Source of the DNA: Setaria digitata
Lineage: Eukaryota; Nematoda; Chromadorea; Rhabditida; Setariidae
DNA length: 64,000 bases
Direction of reading: 5' to 3'
NCBI GenBank assembly: GCA_003640385.1
Contig: RCAB01000107.1
Location: 1 to 64,000 of the forward strand
The position numbers and the translations under genes are program-made. Numbering within the stretch: position 1 is the stretch's first letter; each line of letters opens with the position of its first letter. Shown piece by piece: positions 26,413 to 38,298 of the stretch. The notes under the pieces were generated by a model. That model saw only the letters and a list, made by a program, of their open reading frames with translations. It had not been told where the DNA came from and did not search any database.

Positions 26413-29400
26413 ATGGCAAACTCACAAAATAATGCTGTAGGATTCGAGGTAATAAAGCAACGGTTTAACAAGAAATGGCGATATAGTGATGGCTCTTCTA
26501 GTCCACGTATATATTTTGATGTTGTTTGCAGTTTTCACAATCACTTGCAGTCTTTTTTCTCTTTTTTTTTTAGAAGATTATTGAAAATTTTATTGCTTAT
26601 TATTTGCTGCAGACTTTGTAAGTATCTTATTCTTTACAGCGTTAAAATTTTTCTCTTTTAACTTTGTAACCGCTAGAGGGACATCAACGTTGTGATTTCT
26701 TTGAGAAAATGCATTTGGATGCTGTCTAAACATGATATCTACCACCTTGCGATGTGATTTAGTAGAGCAGAGTTTTGCTAAGTTTTTTAGGAGGTAAATC
26801 ATTTAATGAATTTCATAGTAAGTTTTCAATTTTTCCGTTTTTTTTCCTTTTTTCGTTCAGTATTAACGGAACGAAGTGGAATGCGCATGGCTTGTGACCA
26901 TAATTACGTTTATGTGATTGGTGGTTTCTCACCCTTTGATGAAACTATGTTATCAGAGGTATGTTGTTCATAAAATTTCTAAGAAAGTCAAATACCTAAG
27001 TTATAGCTATAAAGCTAAGAAATTTTGAATTTGTTACGGGGTAATTCATATTTTGACCTGGATTGTGAACACTTAATTAAATTGGAAAAAGATGGCTTAG
27101 TTACGGTAATTGTTGATTCGAATGGAAATTATCTGGGATAGGCAGACCCAACATATCATCTAATTGCTAGTAATACTTCATCCATCATATTATAAGCTTT
27201 GAGGTGGTTCGGTTTTCCTAATGAATAGGTTAAGAAATAATACTAAGTTAGCTTCAGATCAAAGAAAAATAAATAGAATGATTCTGGTTGAATGAATGTG
27301 ATAGCTTGAACTTATTTGGATTAAATATGTAGCATTACTTCTATATTCATTGTTCCTGTTGTTCTCTTGCGGTAATTTGTAATTTGTAGTTCTTTGAATA
27401 TAAAAATAAGTTCAGGAAGTGTGGCGTTTCAATGTTCTAACAGATAACTGGGAATTGTTGAAAATACCGTCAGAAAATTTTCCACAGGAAATGGCATCGT
27501 TTGCAGGTAATCTTTTGTGTTTTCATTTAGTGTGTTTAGGATAACATTTTTTATTATGATGGACAAAAGTAAATCATGTTGATGTTGATATTACCAAATT
27601 TTTTTTTTTTTTTTTCATTGTTCGGCAATTTTCTAGGTTGTTTTTTCGGTGATCCTGTATTATCCGAATTTTATATGTTTGGTGGAACCGCAGTACCATT
27701 TGGTACAAGAGCTTCCAATTCAGTTAATTTACTGAAACGTTTAAAAAATGAAAGGTTTACTTGGAAAAGATTGAAAACTATTGGTGATATTCCTGCTAAA
27801 CTATACGGTTCTGTAAGTATTTCTATAACTTTGGTTCTCTTGAAATTATTGTACCATTCACGAAATCTAACGTTGTTCCGACCAGGTTTTATTAGTTAGC
27901 TAGTCTGTTGTTCTGATTAGGATTTCTTATTGGGATTAAAACTAGAAAAAGAGAAGGAAAATTGATACTTTTACAGCTTCGGTACCTATATTCCTAAGGT
28001 TTAACAGTTAATTTGAAGTGAAACAGACGCAGAACGATTTTTTACATTTTTGATTTGAAAGACACAGAATTCTTTTCTGCGGCTTTCGAAATCAGATATA
28101 TAGCCTGCTTTTGTCCTACTTTTAATTCCTGCTTATTGTACCTAGAACTTTTTTTTTCCAGTGTCTTGTATATTATGACAAGAAATTGTATCTATTTGGC
28201 GGAACAACTGGTTGGGAATATAATTTAGAAGTTCGTAGCCTGGAGCCTGTATTTAATGGTAAAGCGAAACAAGATGCAAATCGATTGGAACCAGTTCGAT
28301 GGAAATGGACACTGCTTCATGTAATAGGTTTTACGCCTTCGCTACAGTTGTAGTTTTCTTTGTGTTATTTGCGTTCGAGGAGAATTTTAAATGTATCAGA
28401 TATTGTTGCAGGATGGATCAGGCGTCACAGGCCGATATAGACATGAAGCTGTGCTTGTTGACAATGAAGTGGTACTCATAGGTGGTGGTACTCCGGAATG
28501 GACTTCGCCGTTAAAAGAGGTTTGCTTTGAATTTTGTAATGCTGTGTGAAGTATCGATGTCTTATTAAAGTTTAAGTTGGAATTCAGTTCTTGAAGTTAG
28601 TAATTTCGGATTTTAGTGATTTAAGCATAAAGATTTATCAACTAAATTCTCCTGAATTTTAAAATGAATAATTGAGACTTGTCTAAAAGTTGTTCTTGAG
28701 TTGGCTAAGTTGCAGTGAAGTCACTTTTCAGTTATTGGTTTTCAATATATCTGAAAATAAATTTCGAACTCAATTTACTGTACCAGATAGCAAATACGGA
28801 TATCCAATGGTATATTTCGTTTCGATTGTACTCACACAATTTGATGCTTTCAAGTTTCATACTTTAAAAATTCACTCAAGTTTCCATTTTTCATACTGAT
28901 ATGCGTATTGGTATTTGAAACTTTCAAGAAACAGGAACAGCTTGAAATCTAAGCATTAAATGATCGTCTTGATTATTTAACAGTTTCGGGACTCATTCAC
29001 ATAAAATACCTGTTTCTCGCTAATTTTTTTATTCAAATTTTGAGAGTCGGCTGTATCATGGTTGTGTGCAATTTGGCAACCATGCTTACATTCTGGGTGG
29101 TTGTACGGAAAAGTCAGTGATGCGCGATTTAGTCGACCAGATAGTTTTGGTATTTTTTTTTTTAGTAAAGTACCTAATTTGCGTTTATTCACTAATGACT
29201 GTTCAAATAATGTATTTTTACATGTTTTTAAAGAGATTTTTATGCATCTCAATTAATGATAGATTATTACATACTTTTCAAGAAAGTGAGTAGGTCTCCT
29301 TGAGCTGTGTGCAGAGTTGTAGCAGCTGGGCTGCTTATGGCCAAAATCTGATGAGGGACTGTTACAGCGTCCCAAATTACTTCGAGACTGCTGGCAGCTC

Positions 29401-30010
29401 GATTTGAAAAAATGGCGTTGGAAATGGTTACCTTGTCTATTGAATCAACAGCTGTGTTTTCATGCAGCTACCGTTACTCCAGTATGTCCAGTTATTCTAT
29501 AATATTATCATTGATCATTATAAGGACGGGACTTCTATTACATTTTTTTGTGCATGTAAAATTCCATTTGGATCTCAAAGCATCACTATAAGTTTGGTGA
29601 ATGGGTAATAGAGGAGATTTATTTCATGAACTATTTCTAAAATTTTTTTTATAATGTTTGGGAAAATAGAAAATTTTGATATAAAGTCTTCAGATTCTTT
29701 CAGATTTGAAGTTTCTGATGAAAACGTGATGTTTCTAAAATTAAACAGAACAATTGTGGCATAAAGTGGAACTATTTTTCATTAAGAAAATGATCATTTG
29801 CAGGAAGGCTGCATTTATGTTTTTGGTGGTACCACGGATGAAAGGTTCGAAAAACGAACAAATATGCTACAGAGATGTTGGATTAAGCCGCCAAGCTTGT
29901 TTTATATTGCTGCTCGTGTCATAATTAAAGCATATCCTCTTCTTTCTGAGCGTTTCCAGAGCATAACTGTAACAAATATTTTGAATTGCTTGTCTTCTCT
30001 GCTGAGTTAA
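26413..30010 (+). CDS. klhdc10: KLHDC10-like kelch-repeat protein, 10 exons
   Basis: Predicted kelch beta-propeller; the mammalian relative is a CUL2 substrate receptor recognising C-terminal degrons, and Drosophila Slim regulates stress kinase signalling. Exons 26413–26506, 26861–26958, 27416–27506, 27637–27812, 28162–28320, 28412–28519, 28732–28809, 29045–29149, 29326–29481 and 29804–30010 give 423 aa. Propeller blades are marked by HNYVYVIGGFSPFD, SEFYMFGGTAVPFG, KKLYLFGGTTGWEY, NEVVLIGGGTPEW, NHAYILGGCTEKS and EGCIYVFGGTTDER. The C-terminus WIKPPSLFYIAARVIIKAYP aligns with the KLHDC10 tail that follows the propeller. The ATG is 6 bases after a TTTCTAG acceptor. The acceptor of exon 9 could be three bases upstream (29323). 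Role in a ubiquitin ligase is inference from the family. Confidence 0.92.
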
Positions 30011-30280
30011 TGTTTGTCTCTTCCATCCACATCAAAGTTTCATAATGCGTTACTGGAAAGGTAATTAGAATCTTAGATTAATTATGTTAATGTAGTCGAT
30101 TTCTTTATCTTCACCGCTTTTTTGTCTGTGAATGGTCCATGTAATTTTGGAAGTATGTTCTGGATGGAGAGATATAACCATGTAAAGTAAAATGCATATG
30201 TATAATTTCGAATACTGCTTTTGATTAAGCTCTAAATAATTCAATAAATTATTCATTCATTTTCCTTTCCTTACATAAAG

Positions 30281-30787
30281 ATGGAATTTACTGATTGTCT
30301 CAGAAGGGACGTAGCTTGGAATCTAACGCTTTGTGTGAGTATACATTCATGACATCGTCATTCATTTCCTTTATGGATACACATTTAAACAATATCTAAA
30401 ATATCTATAGTCGGGTAATCTTGACTTCATTGTTTTCGTTATCGTTCGCTGTGAGATTTGACAGTGCAAAGTTATTAGTTTGAAATGTACCATTTTTTGC
30501 TAGTTCTATGATCTCCAACTGATCTAAAAGGAAGAATTATTTGGTCATCGTTATATTTAACAATGGATTAATACATTTTAAAGATTTAAAAACCTAGGTA
30601 AGATTTTGGCAAAATTATAGCAAAGAATGTAATAACTTTCTAGACATGCGATAGCTTACAGTCTGATGGTATTACATCCATATTCGTAACATTTGCCATA
30701 TCAACAACATTTCTTAGTTCGTTACTTATCGATAACGTTCGCTTCTTTAGCCTGCAGTTGGATATGATGAATTTTTACTTAAGTTAA
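30281..30787 (+). CDS. Possible small single-span membrane protein, 2 exons
   Basis: Tentative 59-aa protein: exon 30281–30334 (MEFTDCLRRDVAWNLTLC) ends at a good GTGAGT donor, and exon 30662–30787 begins after CTTACAG in the same phase. It continues with a hydrophobic stretch (ITSIFVTFAISTTFLSSLLI) likely to be a membrane helix, then a short tail and TAA. It begins 271 bases after the KLHDC10 stop on the same strand, a spacing compatible with a downstream operon gene. I recognise no family; many small mitochondrial or ER proteins look like this. It could also be chance or part of the KLHDC10 3' UTR. Confidence 0.35.
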
Positions 30788-31385
30788 CACGCCACTACCA
30801 GCTGTATCCACCAACAATTTCGAATATCATACCTCTCGCACAGAAATAATGATGAAAAAAAAATCTGTACTTTAATATTCGAAGTGTCCCAGATTTCAAG
30901 TATAAATCTTTAAATATACACAATATCTAAAATCCATTTAATAATTTGACACTGTTTTGTTACAAAAACTATGATGATTTTTTATAACTTCTTACTATTA
31001 AATTTGTTTCCGATTTATCAGTTACTGAAGCACCACAGCAAAAAAAAACTTAAACCCTCCCATGCATATTTTTATTCTTTCTCATAGCTTATAATAATGA
31101 TCTTTGCATTGACTAAAATTAATCGCTCCAAAAGTGATGGAAGCCAGCTGTGTGGTATTTGATACGAATGACGATTTCTCAGTAAAGTTTGTCTAACTGT
31201 TAATTTTTAGACTTGAAATGAAATGGATAAATGAATGATAATTGAATTGAAAGAACAACTAAGCCATATGAAGAATGAGAGTTTATAATAAATGAACTAT
31301 AATATTCGATATTATAGTTCATTTATAATATTCGAATATATTAGAATTTTATAGGATGAATTGTACAAGTTGAACTAATAATCGA
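30788..31385. other. convergent intergenic region before the bestrophin stop
   Basis: Between plus-strand KLHDC10 (and possible small gene) and minus-strand bestrophin, so both 3' ends face each other. No further exon seen. It contains a long perfect hairpin at 31288–31326. Confidence 0.5.
31288..31326. repeat. perfect 18-bp inverted repeat with 3-base loop
   Basis: ATAAATGAACTATAATAT (31288–31305) is followed by the loop TCG and its exact reverse complement (31309–31326). It lies 60 bases beyond the bestrophin stop codon, in its 3' flank, between two converging genes. Confidence 0.9.
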
Positions 31386-34300
31386 TTACCGCACTGATTT
31401 TGATTCCAATTTATTGTTAATGGTGCACTTATGCCAAAAGATATCAGGCCTCACTTCAGGTACACAGTCATAATTGTCAACGATGCATAGACTTATCTGA
31501 AATATTTCATTTGAAGATCGAAAATCCTTCAGTGCATTAGTGTTAACTACTACTACTGCGTGATTCGATGTGACACTAATTACTGGTTTGAAAAGATTAT
31601 TCTAATTCTACTTGTTCGGCGAGGAAGGTAAGTTTTAATTAGGAGAAAGTTACTAGTCTATTTTAATTATTGTTTGACGAGATAATGATCATCTCTATGA
31701 AGCGATTTGATCTCGATCGATGGTGCAGAATTGTGGTTAAAAAAGTATAGTGATATTATGAGAGATGTGTATGCTAACTGAACAACAAACCATCTGGATC
31801 GCTACACAAAGTTATGAGCTAATTTAAGACTGATCTAACTGAGCTAATTAAAAATAACTTTTATAAATGTTATAAAGAAATTTTATGAAAGTCTTACAGC
31901 AATGTTTTTATCAATAAGATAATTGCATTCAAAGTCATCGTCGTCATCACCAAACGGATTAAGCAATGCTTGAGCAACTTTCAGCCAACCAATAAAAAAT
32001 ACAAATTGTATCATTGTCATTACAGGAACCACTAGGTCAATCTGTAGTAGTTTGACCTTTCGGTTTAATAAGCTTTTAAAAAGGGTTCTAAAAAATTGGT
32101 CATCAACAGTGTGAAATTATTAACGGATGCTATACTGAATAAATGCTTTTCTTTTCCGCGAAAATCGAGAAACTGATTAAAATTAAAAATTCACACAGGT
32201 ATTTTAGCTTCCATGCTCAAAGTGATTGCTTATAGTCTAAGAATTTTTATTTGCAAATAAATTTTGATAACTCACGTTATTTTTTAATTACAGTTCTCTT
32301 CAATTTATTACAGCTCAAAAGTATTTCGGAATAACAATAAAATAATAATGATAAAGAAATAAAATAATAATAATAGTTAACAATAATAATAATTAACAGT
32401 AATAATAATTAACAATAATAATAATAATTAATAATAATAATAATACAATAATAATAATACATTTAGGCTTCCTACTTGTAATTTCAAAAATTTAATTCAA
32501 TTTTACAAGCAAAATTAACGAAATTACTAACATCACTTAACATTGCATTATTGCTAACGATAAATTGCCGACTGATAAGGCACACAAAGAAATGGACGTA
32601 AACAGCCAGAAATACAACCTGGAAATTTGTTTTATTAAATGAATTATTGTTAAAATGATGCCATAAAGAGAGTCCAGAGTACCACTGCTTACTCGGCCGT
32701 AAACCTTCGCATGCCTAAGCCTTTACGTGTAGCACCCTGTTACTTGTTTATGAGTTTTACGTGCCTGACACCGCTTCTCACCAATAAGCCTCCATGTGGC
32801 TAGTATCGTTTACGGTATTCAGAGTTTTTTAAAAGCTAAAAGTGAATGAAATCTGAAAACTGTTGATGATGATTATTTGCTTTAAAAAAAAAAAAAAAAC
32901 GAAAAAATCCGTTAAAAATTGCATGAACTTCCGAATTACTGGTAAATAAACTTAAGAAAATAAATTGAAATTATACTTGTGAGTAGACCAACGGTATAGG
33001 TACCCATTCGTAGTTGCATAAAAGTTGCAAACTGTAACGAAATTTGTCAATTTCCTGAAAATCTATGGAAATATTTTGTATTGTTAAAGGGAAAGTGATA
33101 AAAATTAAAATTAATTAATAGTTCAGAATTGTAATGTTTATAGGAAGGAATCTTTTTTTTCTTTACATTGCATAATTTCCAATGTATTAAATCTGAACTG
33201 ATTGTTTCTTCATTTCGTGCTTCCAGTGCAATTCTATAAATCCATCGTATTGGTGCCCAATATTTGTTATATTGAAGCTTAATTGAATTTAACTTTTCCT
33301 TCTCTTCTTCCAAAAGAATTCCTATAAAAAAAACCATCTAATCTTATCTTTTATTAATTATCGTTTTTTACATACGTGATTGTATTTGCTACGTTGAATT
33401 ACGCCTTTTTTGATTTCCGCCTTTTCAGGATATTTGTAAACAGTATTGATCAAACAAGTCATATTTTGCATTTGAGCATCAAAATTTGTGAAACTTAGCA
33501 ATATTCAATAAATAACAAGTCTTGCCACAAATGATAATTCTTATCAAGCTTCTCTGTTCCTCCTCTGATATGCTANTTTTTGTTGCCACAAATGATAATT
33601 CTTATCAAGCTTCTCTGTTCCTCCTCTGATATGCTAATCGACTTTAATGCTATATGTGAAAAGGTGAAACATACCAGCATCAACCATACTATCAATGGTT
33701 GGAAAACGCTTTCGTACTCGAATACTAATATCACGAAATACAAAAACTTGCGTAAGGTATAGATAACGAATCAAAGTTTGACGGAGCCACTTTGCTTTTT
33801 CATCCTTACCGTGAATGTAATTGGTAATTAATAATGCATATCTGTAATATTTATGTTTTATTAATTATCAATGAAACAATACTTTTTTGCCGCTCTAACA
33901 GCAGTTATGAAAACTATTCTTTAATAATTTTAAGCTGGAAGCGAGAAAAAAGAAAAAGGAAAATATACGATTCTATATAGCCCATATTAACGAAAATATG
34001 AGTCCATCGTGATAATATCGTATCAACAAAGAAGCCAAGAATAAAAGTGGTTGGTATGTACTCTAGTCGTGTATCGAAATAATAGGCCAAATTTCCAAAA
34101 ATGCTGAAATGAATTAAATTAAGGAATTCGCAAATGGTGACAAACAAAATTTTGCACTTTAATTCTTTGTATTAATACATAAATAATTGTGAATGAAAAT
34201 TGTAAATTCCAATGAGTTTCTTTTAATTTAATTAAAGCATTTTAATATGTATTTCATCTCACAAATCAAAGGTAAGAGAGATAAATACGTTTTTTGTTGA

Positions 34301-34467
34301 GCATCAAGAACCGATCGATAAATAAATGAAATGATAAGGAAGATTATAGTCCAAATTAACAGTTCTTTATAGATAAGTTTCCAAACGCTGCCTTTCCAGC
34401 GGAATAATACACGTAGAATTGCTAAAGATGATAAGGATGCTAATTCGAAATGATATGGTACTGTCAT
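31386..34467 (-). CDS. Bestrophin-family chloride channel, 8 exons
   Basis: Predicted pentameric Ca2+-gated anion channel. Exons 34467–34289, 34103–33969, 33841–33675, 33321–33167, 33054–32977, 32618–32532, 32041–31898 and 31496–31386 join in phase to 351 aa. Family signatures: N-terminal [20 protein letters not shown]; pore neck region [43 protein letters not shown]; and the calcium clasp [13 protein letters not shown] after [15 protein letters not shown], matching the acidic cluster of vertebrate bestrophins. VRPDIFWHK closes the conserved core. The protein then stops after about 15 residues, so it lacks the long cytosolic tail of many homologues, as some nematode paralogues do. The ATG follows an ATTTCAG acceptor by 13 bases. 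The intron between exons 3 and 4 carries an N-flanked duplication (33522–33636). Confidence 0.93.
32325..32465. repeat. AAT trinucleotide microsatellite
   Basis: Interrupted ATA/AAT repeats over about 130 bases, within the intron between bestrophin exons 6 and 7. Likely length-polymorphic. Confidence 0.85.
33522..33636. repeat. 54-bp direct duplication flanking a single N
   Basis: 33522–33575 and 33583–33636 are identical (from TTGCCACAAATGATAATTC to GATATGCTA), with N at 33576 and a short T-rich filler. Lies in a bestrophin intron. Looks like an unmerged contig overlap. Confidence 0.8.
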
Positions 34468-35775
34468 TGACAGCTTACTTATCTGAAATTACTCGTTGAT
34501 AAGACTAATCCATTCATGTTGATACTAACAGGACAACAAACAAGATCGAAATTACTGTTGATAATTATTTAGTGATAATAGACAAATGAAGGCAATGACT
34601 GCTGCATTTTCAGTAAAAATTAATTGGTACAGTTAAGAATGTACTTCATTGATTTATTTCCTGATTATATCATTTTCAACATTTTAAATAGCTAATTGAT
34701 TTCTTAGATTTTTATATCTCAGTTACATAGTGCTTAGCGAGTTTAATAGAGGAAGTTTATTTTTCGACAAAAAAACTTTAAATTTAATCTAAATTTATCT
34801 AGTGTGATATCAAAATGTCTAGAATGAATCCTGCCTAGTAGGGATGACTTAATATTAAAGCTAAAATGAAATCTATTAGCTGTGGAATATTTGTACAGCG
34901 TGTATAATTGTGTAATGTATGTACATAAAATAGACTAATTTATATCAATCAATCAATCAATCAATTCAAAAGTGTAATTTTCAATTGCAAAAGTAAAAAA
35001 AAGTTTGAACTAGATATATTTTGGCATAAATGTTTCGTTTGTTTCATTTTTATCACATATTTTGCAGTATTTCACTTGTTAAGGCTAAAATTTCACATTG
35101 AATTTTTTTCAGGTTGCAGTGTGTTTATTTTCACTCCTAATCATACATTGCTTTATATTTTTAGGATTTCAGTATGGAATACTAAAAATTCCTACATAAC
35201 AAAAGTGATTGATATCAAAAAGTTTGATGCAACTTTATCATTCTTTATCACTCATTGTCTAACTCAACCCATTATTTGTAACTTTTGCGGTAAATAAATT
35301 GATTTTGTCATGCTATTCATCTCTTCTGAATCTTTTGACATGTAAAAAATACGAAAATTACTTAATGTATTTTAATACAGTGTTAATTGCATTAAATATA
35401 AATGCATCGAGTTTTTAAGTTTAAATTCGCTTAAATTTTTTACTTCTGATTTTCTCCAACTTCTTCAAGTTAATTTAGATCACAAGCACTTCTAAATTTA
35501 ATTCTCAGATTAATTTAGATTAGAAAAAAAAAAAAACACATACATGTAATACAATGATACTTTTAATAGTTTTTTTTTTTTTTTTAATTCCGTCTTTCCT
35601 TCCCTTTCTCTCTCTCTCTCTCTCTCCCACATACACACAAACACACACATAGTGGCTTAATTTCGTTTCATTTTTACATATAATTACTTAAATGAAATTA
35701 TTAAAATTAATTAAATGGTTGAAAAAGAGCAAATAATTTATGATCGATGATACCGTAAAAGGATGAACAAGCGAA
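34468..35775. other. intergenic, bestrophin promoter and C-type lectin 3' flank
   Basis: About 1.3 kb, A+T-rich, no exon on either strand. Contains an ATCA tetranucleotide run at about 34948–34968 and a CT-then-CA dinucleotide tract at 35608–35651. The bestrophin promoter must lie at the left end. Confidence 0.5.
35608..35651. repeat. compound (CT)n/(CA)n microsatellite
   Basis: A run of CT dinucleotides passes into CACATACACACA repeats, about 45 bases in all. It follows long T runs and lies about 125 bases beyond the C-type lectin stop. Confidence 0.85.
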
Positions 35776-38298
35776 TTACAGTTTCTTTTTACATACAAAC
35801 TTTGCGGATATGATATTACAATCGACATCATCCCACTTATTGTCAAAGATACCGTTGAAATTTACTACAACACAATTCACATTTGTTCCACAACAATTAT
35901 TCGGCTGTTCCGGACGCCATTTTGTGTAATTGAATTCTGTATTATTATCAATCCAACGCCAGCTATTATCATCTTTAAACAATCCAATCAAATATGAATC
36001 GTTTTTGACCAGTGCTGAAGAATTTGAAATTTGATAATAAATGGTGAAATTTTTTTGTTTTTTCTTTGAAATAAATATTGATTATATGGTTTCGTTCTTT
36101 TTTTTTTGTTTTAGACAGTTATTATTTGCTGCACTAATGAAGTTCGATAAAATTCATCTGATAATTTAAAATATTTTTGAAAAATTTCCAGCTAGACACA
36201 TTTGTTCTTTTTCAACACTAACTGCAAGAATAAAACGTATGTGAAGGTTAATAAGCATCATTGTGATAATGTGAAAAGAAATAACATACTACTGATAAAT
36301 TCCATCTCGTCATAATCAGTAACAGACGTTAAGAATGCACCATTTGTGGAACATGTTGAAGATGCATCATAGTAACTGGTTGAATTTTCACTCTAAACTT
36401 TTTCAATTCAAAATTTCAGAGAAATTAAGCAATCATTAATCTATTGAACAGTTTAAATTTTCAATTTAACCAAATTGTTTAGCCAAAAAAAAAAAAATCA
36501 TTTCAAAATGATTAAAGAACATTAAAAACAAAACAAAAATATTTAAATTTTTAAATTATTTCTCCAAATTTTTTTTTTTTTATTTTCCGATGCATATTAC
36601 TTATAAGATCAGCATTTGTTTTGGAATCACTCAAGAATAATCTATAAAATATCTCTAGATCCCAAAACATCAATTTAACACTATTATTTTGCCAAAATTA
36701 AACACTTTTTTGATTTTTAATATTTACCTAACCGATAACTTTACATTAATTACTTCAGTATAATTGTTCGTAATTATTAAAAAATAAATTTAGAAAAGTA
36801 TTTTTTATCTTTAAGGAACTTACCACGAAATAACACGAATTTGTTTTTGCGAAATATGACCATTTCTCCATGCAAAGATCTGAAAAATAATAAAAATATT
36901 ACTGAAATTTATAAAGCTTAAATATTTCTTCCATTGCTATCATTTTCTATTATTTATTCATAAATATATTTGAAAGGCTATAGCGAATTTTGCAAAAGAA
37001 GAAAAAAAAAAATTTTACAAACCAATCAGTAGTAGCACATATTTCCTTCTGTAATTATAAGATGATACTAATAATTTTCTAGAAATTACTGATAATTAGA
37101 AAGTAAACTTTTACTGATGTTATCCAAAAAAGTGGAATTGGTAATTTCTGCTAAAGCTTTATTCGTAGCAGTATCTCCTGATACCGTCATCCGAAGTGTT
37201 TGTAGTAAAACATCGGTTGCATCGCGAATTATTTCGAGAAGTTTTTGAAGATCTGATCTCAGTGAAGATCTGTCCGAGATGAAAACAACATTTTCCGTAT
37301 TTCGCACAGGAAGCATTTCATCAGCTGATTTCATCCCATTTATCGCTTCCAGATAATTTAGACATGTTATATTATTCAAATTCACACTGAACTTATTTGA
37401 TTCAGTTTCAAAATCTAATTTTCTTCTAGCTTCTGTAGTGATAACATCACTCTTATCAGATTCTAATGTATCGTTCTGTGTTGCATTTTCTAGCGGCAAT
37501 GATTGCATCGAGAGCAAATTGTTAATTTCGGTCTGAACAGATACAGCAAAGGTGAAATTTTCACTTCCTGCAACAACAAACTGATCCATGTTCGTTAAAT
37601 TTAAATTTGCATCCGATGCTGATGATAAAGCGTTGGAATTCCCAAATCCAAAAGTCGTTGAATGTGTAGTAATTTCGATTGAGTCAGATTTATTTGTCAG
37701 TTTATCATTATTTAAGGTTTTGTTAAAATTACGATTGACTGCTACATCCGTGCAGTTTTTGCTTGAATTTATCAGACACAGTTCTGTCAAATTTCCAGAA
37801 AACTCTTCCAATCCGATCAGATCTGCGACAGTCAGTGAAGAAGTATTATTTGAATCCGATCCGCCTAAAAAGTAGATAAGAATAAATTAATTTATTGATC
37901 AGCTAGATTGCTATTTTTGCGAATATTATTCGACAAAATTTGTTTTTTCCTTGAGAAGTAGAATTAGAAAAAGAAAAAATCCTAGTGGAAGAAAGATAAA
38001 ATAATCATGATCACTGCTGCTATCAGCTTCCCTTATAGCTATTTTCAATTTACAGTCAAAGTTCTTATCAGTCATTGTTTTAAAAAAAATAATATCAAAA
38101 TTCTTTTTTTTTAATTATAAAGCAATTAAAGAAAAAAAAATGAATTGACCGTTCCTCAATAAGCAATTTTTTACTCTCTGTAAAGAAACAATTAAAAAAC
38201 TACGAGAAAAAGAAAAGAAAAACTAGCTAACCAGAGGAAAAAGTAAGATATATCGGAGTGAAGAGCATGAAAACGAGGTGAATGGCGTACCACCACAT
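35776..38298 (-). CDS. Secreted C-type lectin-domain protein with long N-glycosylated stalk, 6 exons
   Basis: Exons 38298–38232, 37864–37090, 37048–37023, 36879–36824, 36392–36290 and 36014–35776 join in phase to 421 aa. Residues 1–22 (MWWYAIHLVFMLFTPIYLTF…) form a signal peptide. Residues about 24–280 are a Ser/Thr/Asn-rich stalk with many NxS/T sequons (NLT, NSS, NCT, NFT, NAT, NDT, NIT, NST), encoded largely by one 775-base exon. A 26-base micro-exon follows. The lectin domain, about 290–421, shows DLCMEKWSYFAKTNSCYF, STCSTNGAFLTSV, YLIGLFKDDNSWRWID, PEQPNNCC, KWDDVDC and FVCKKK. QPN and WDD stand where calcium-dependent lectins have EPN/QPD and WND, so sugar binding is uncertain. It is probably an extracellular or surface protein. 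Its 5' end diverges from DUSP12. Confidence 0.88.

Noticed and set aside
37588..37875. 95-codon plus-strand open frame
   Set aside because: Antisense to the large C-type lectin stalk exon; no splice context and no similarity.
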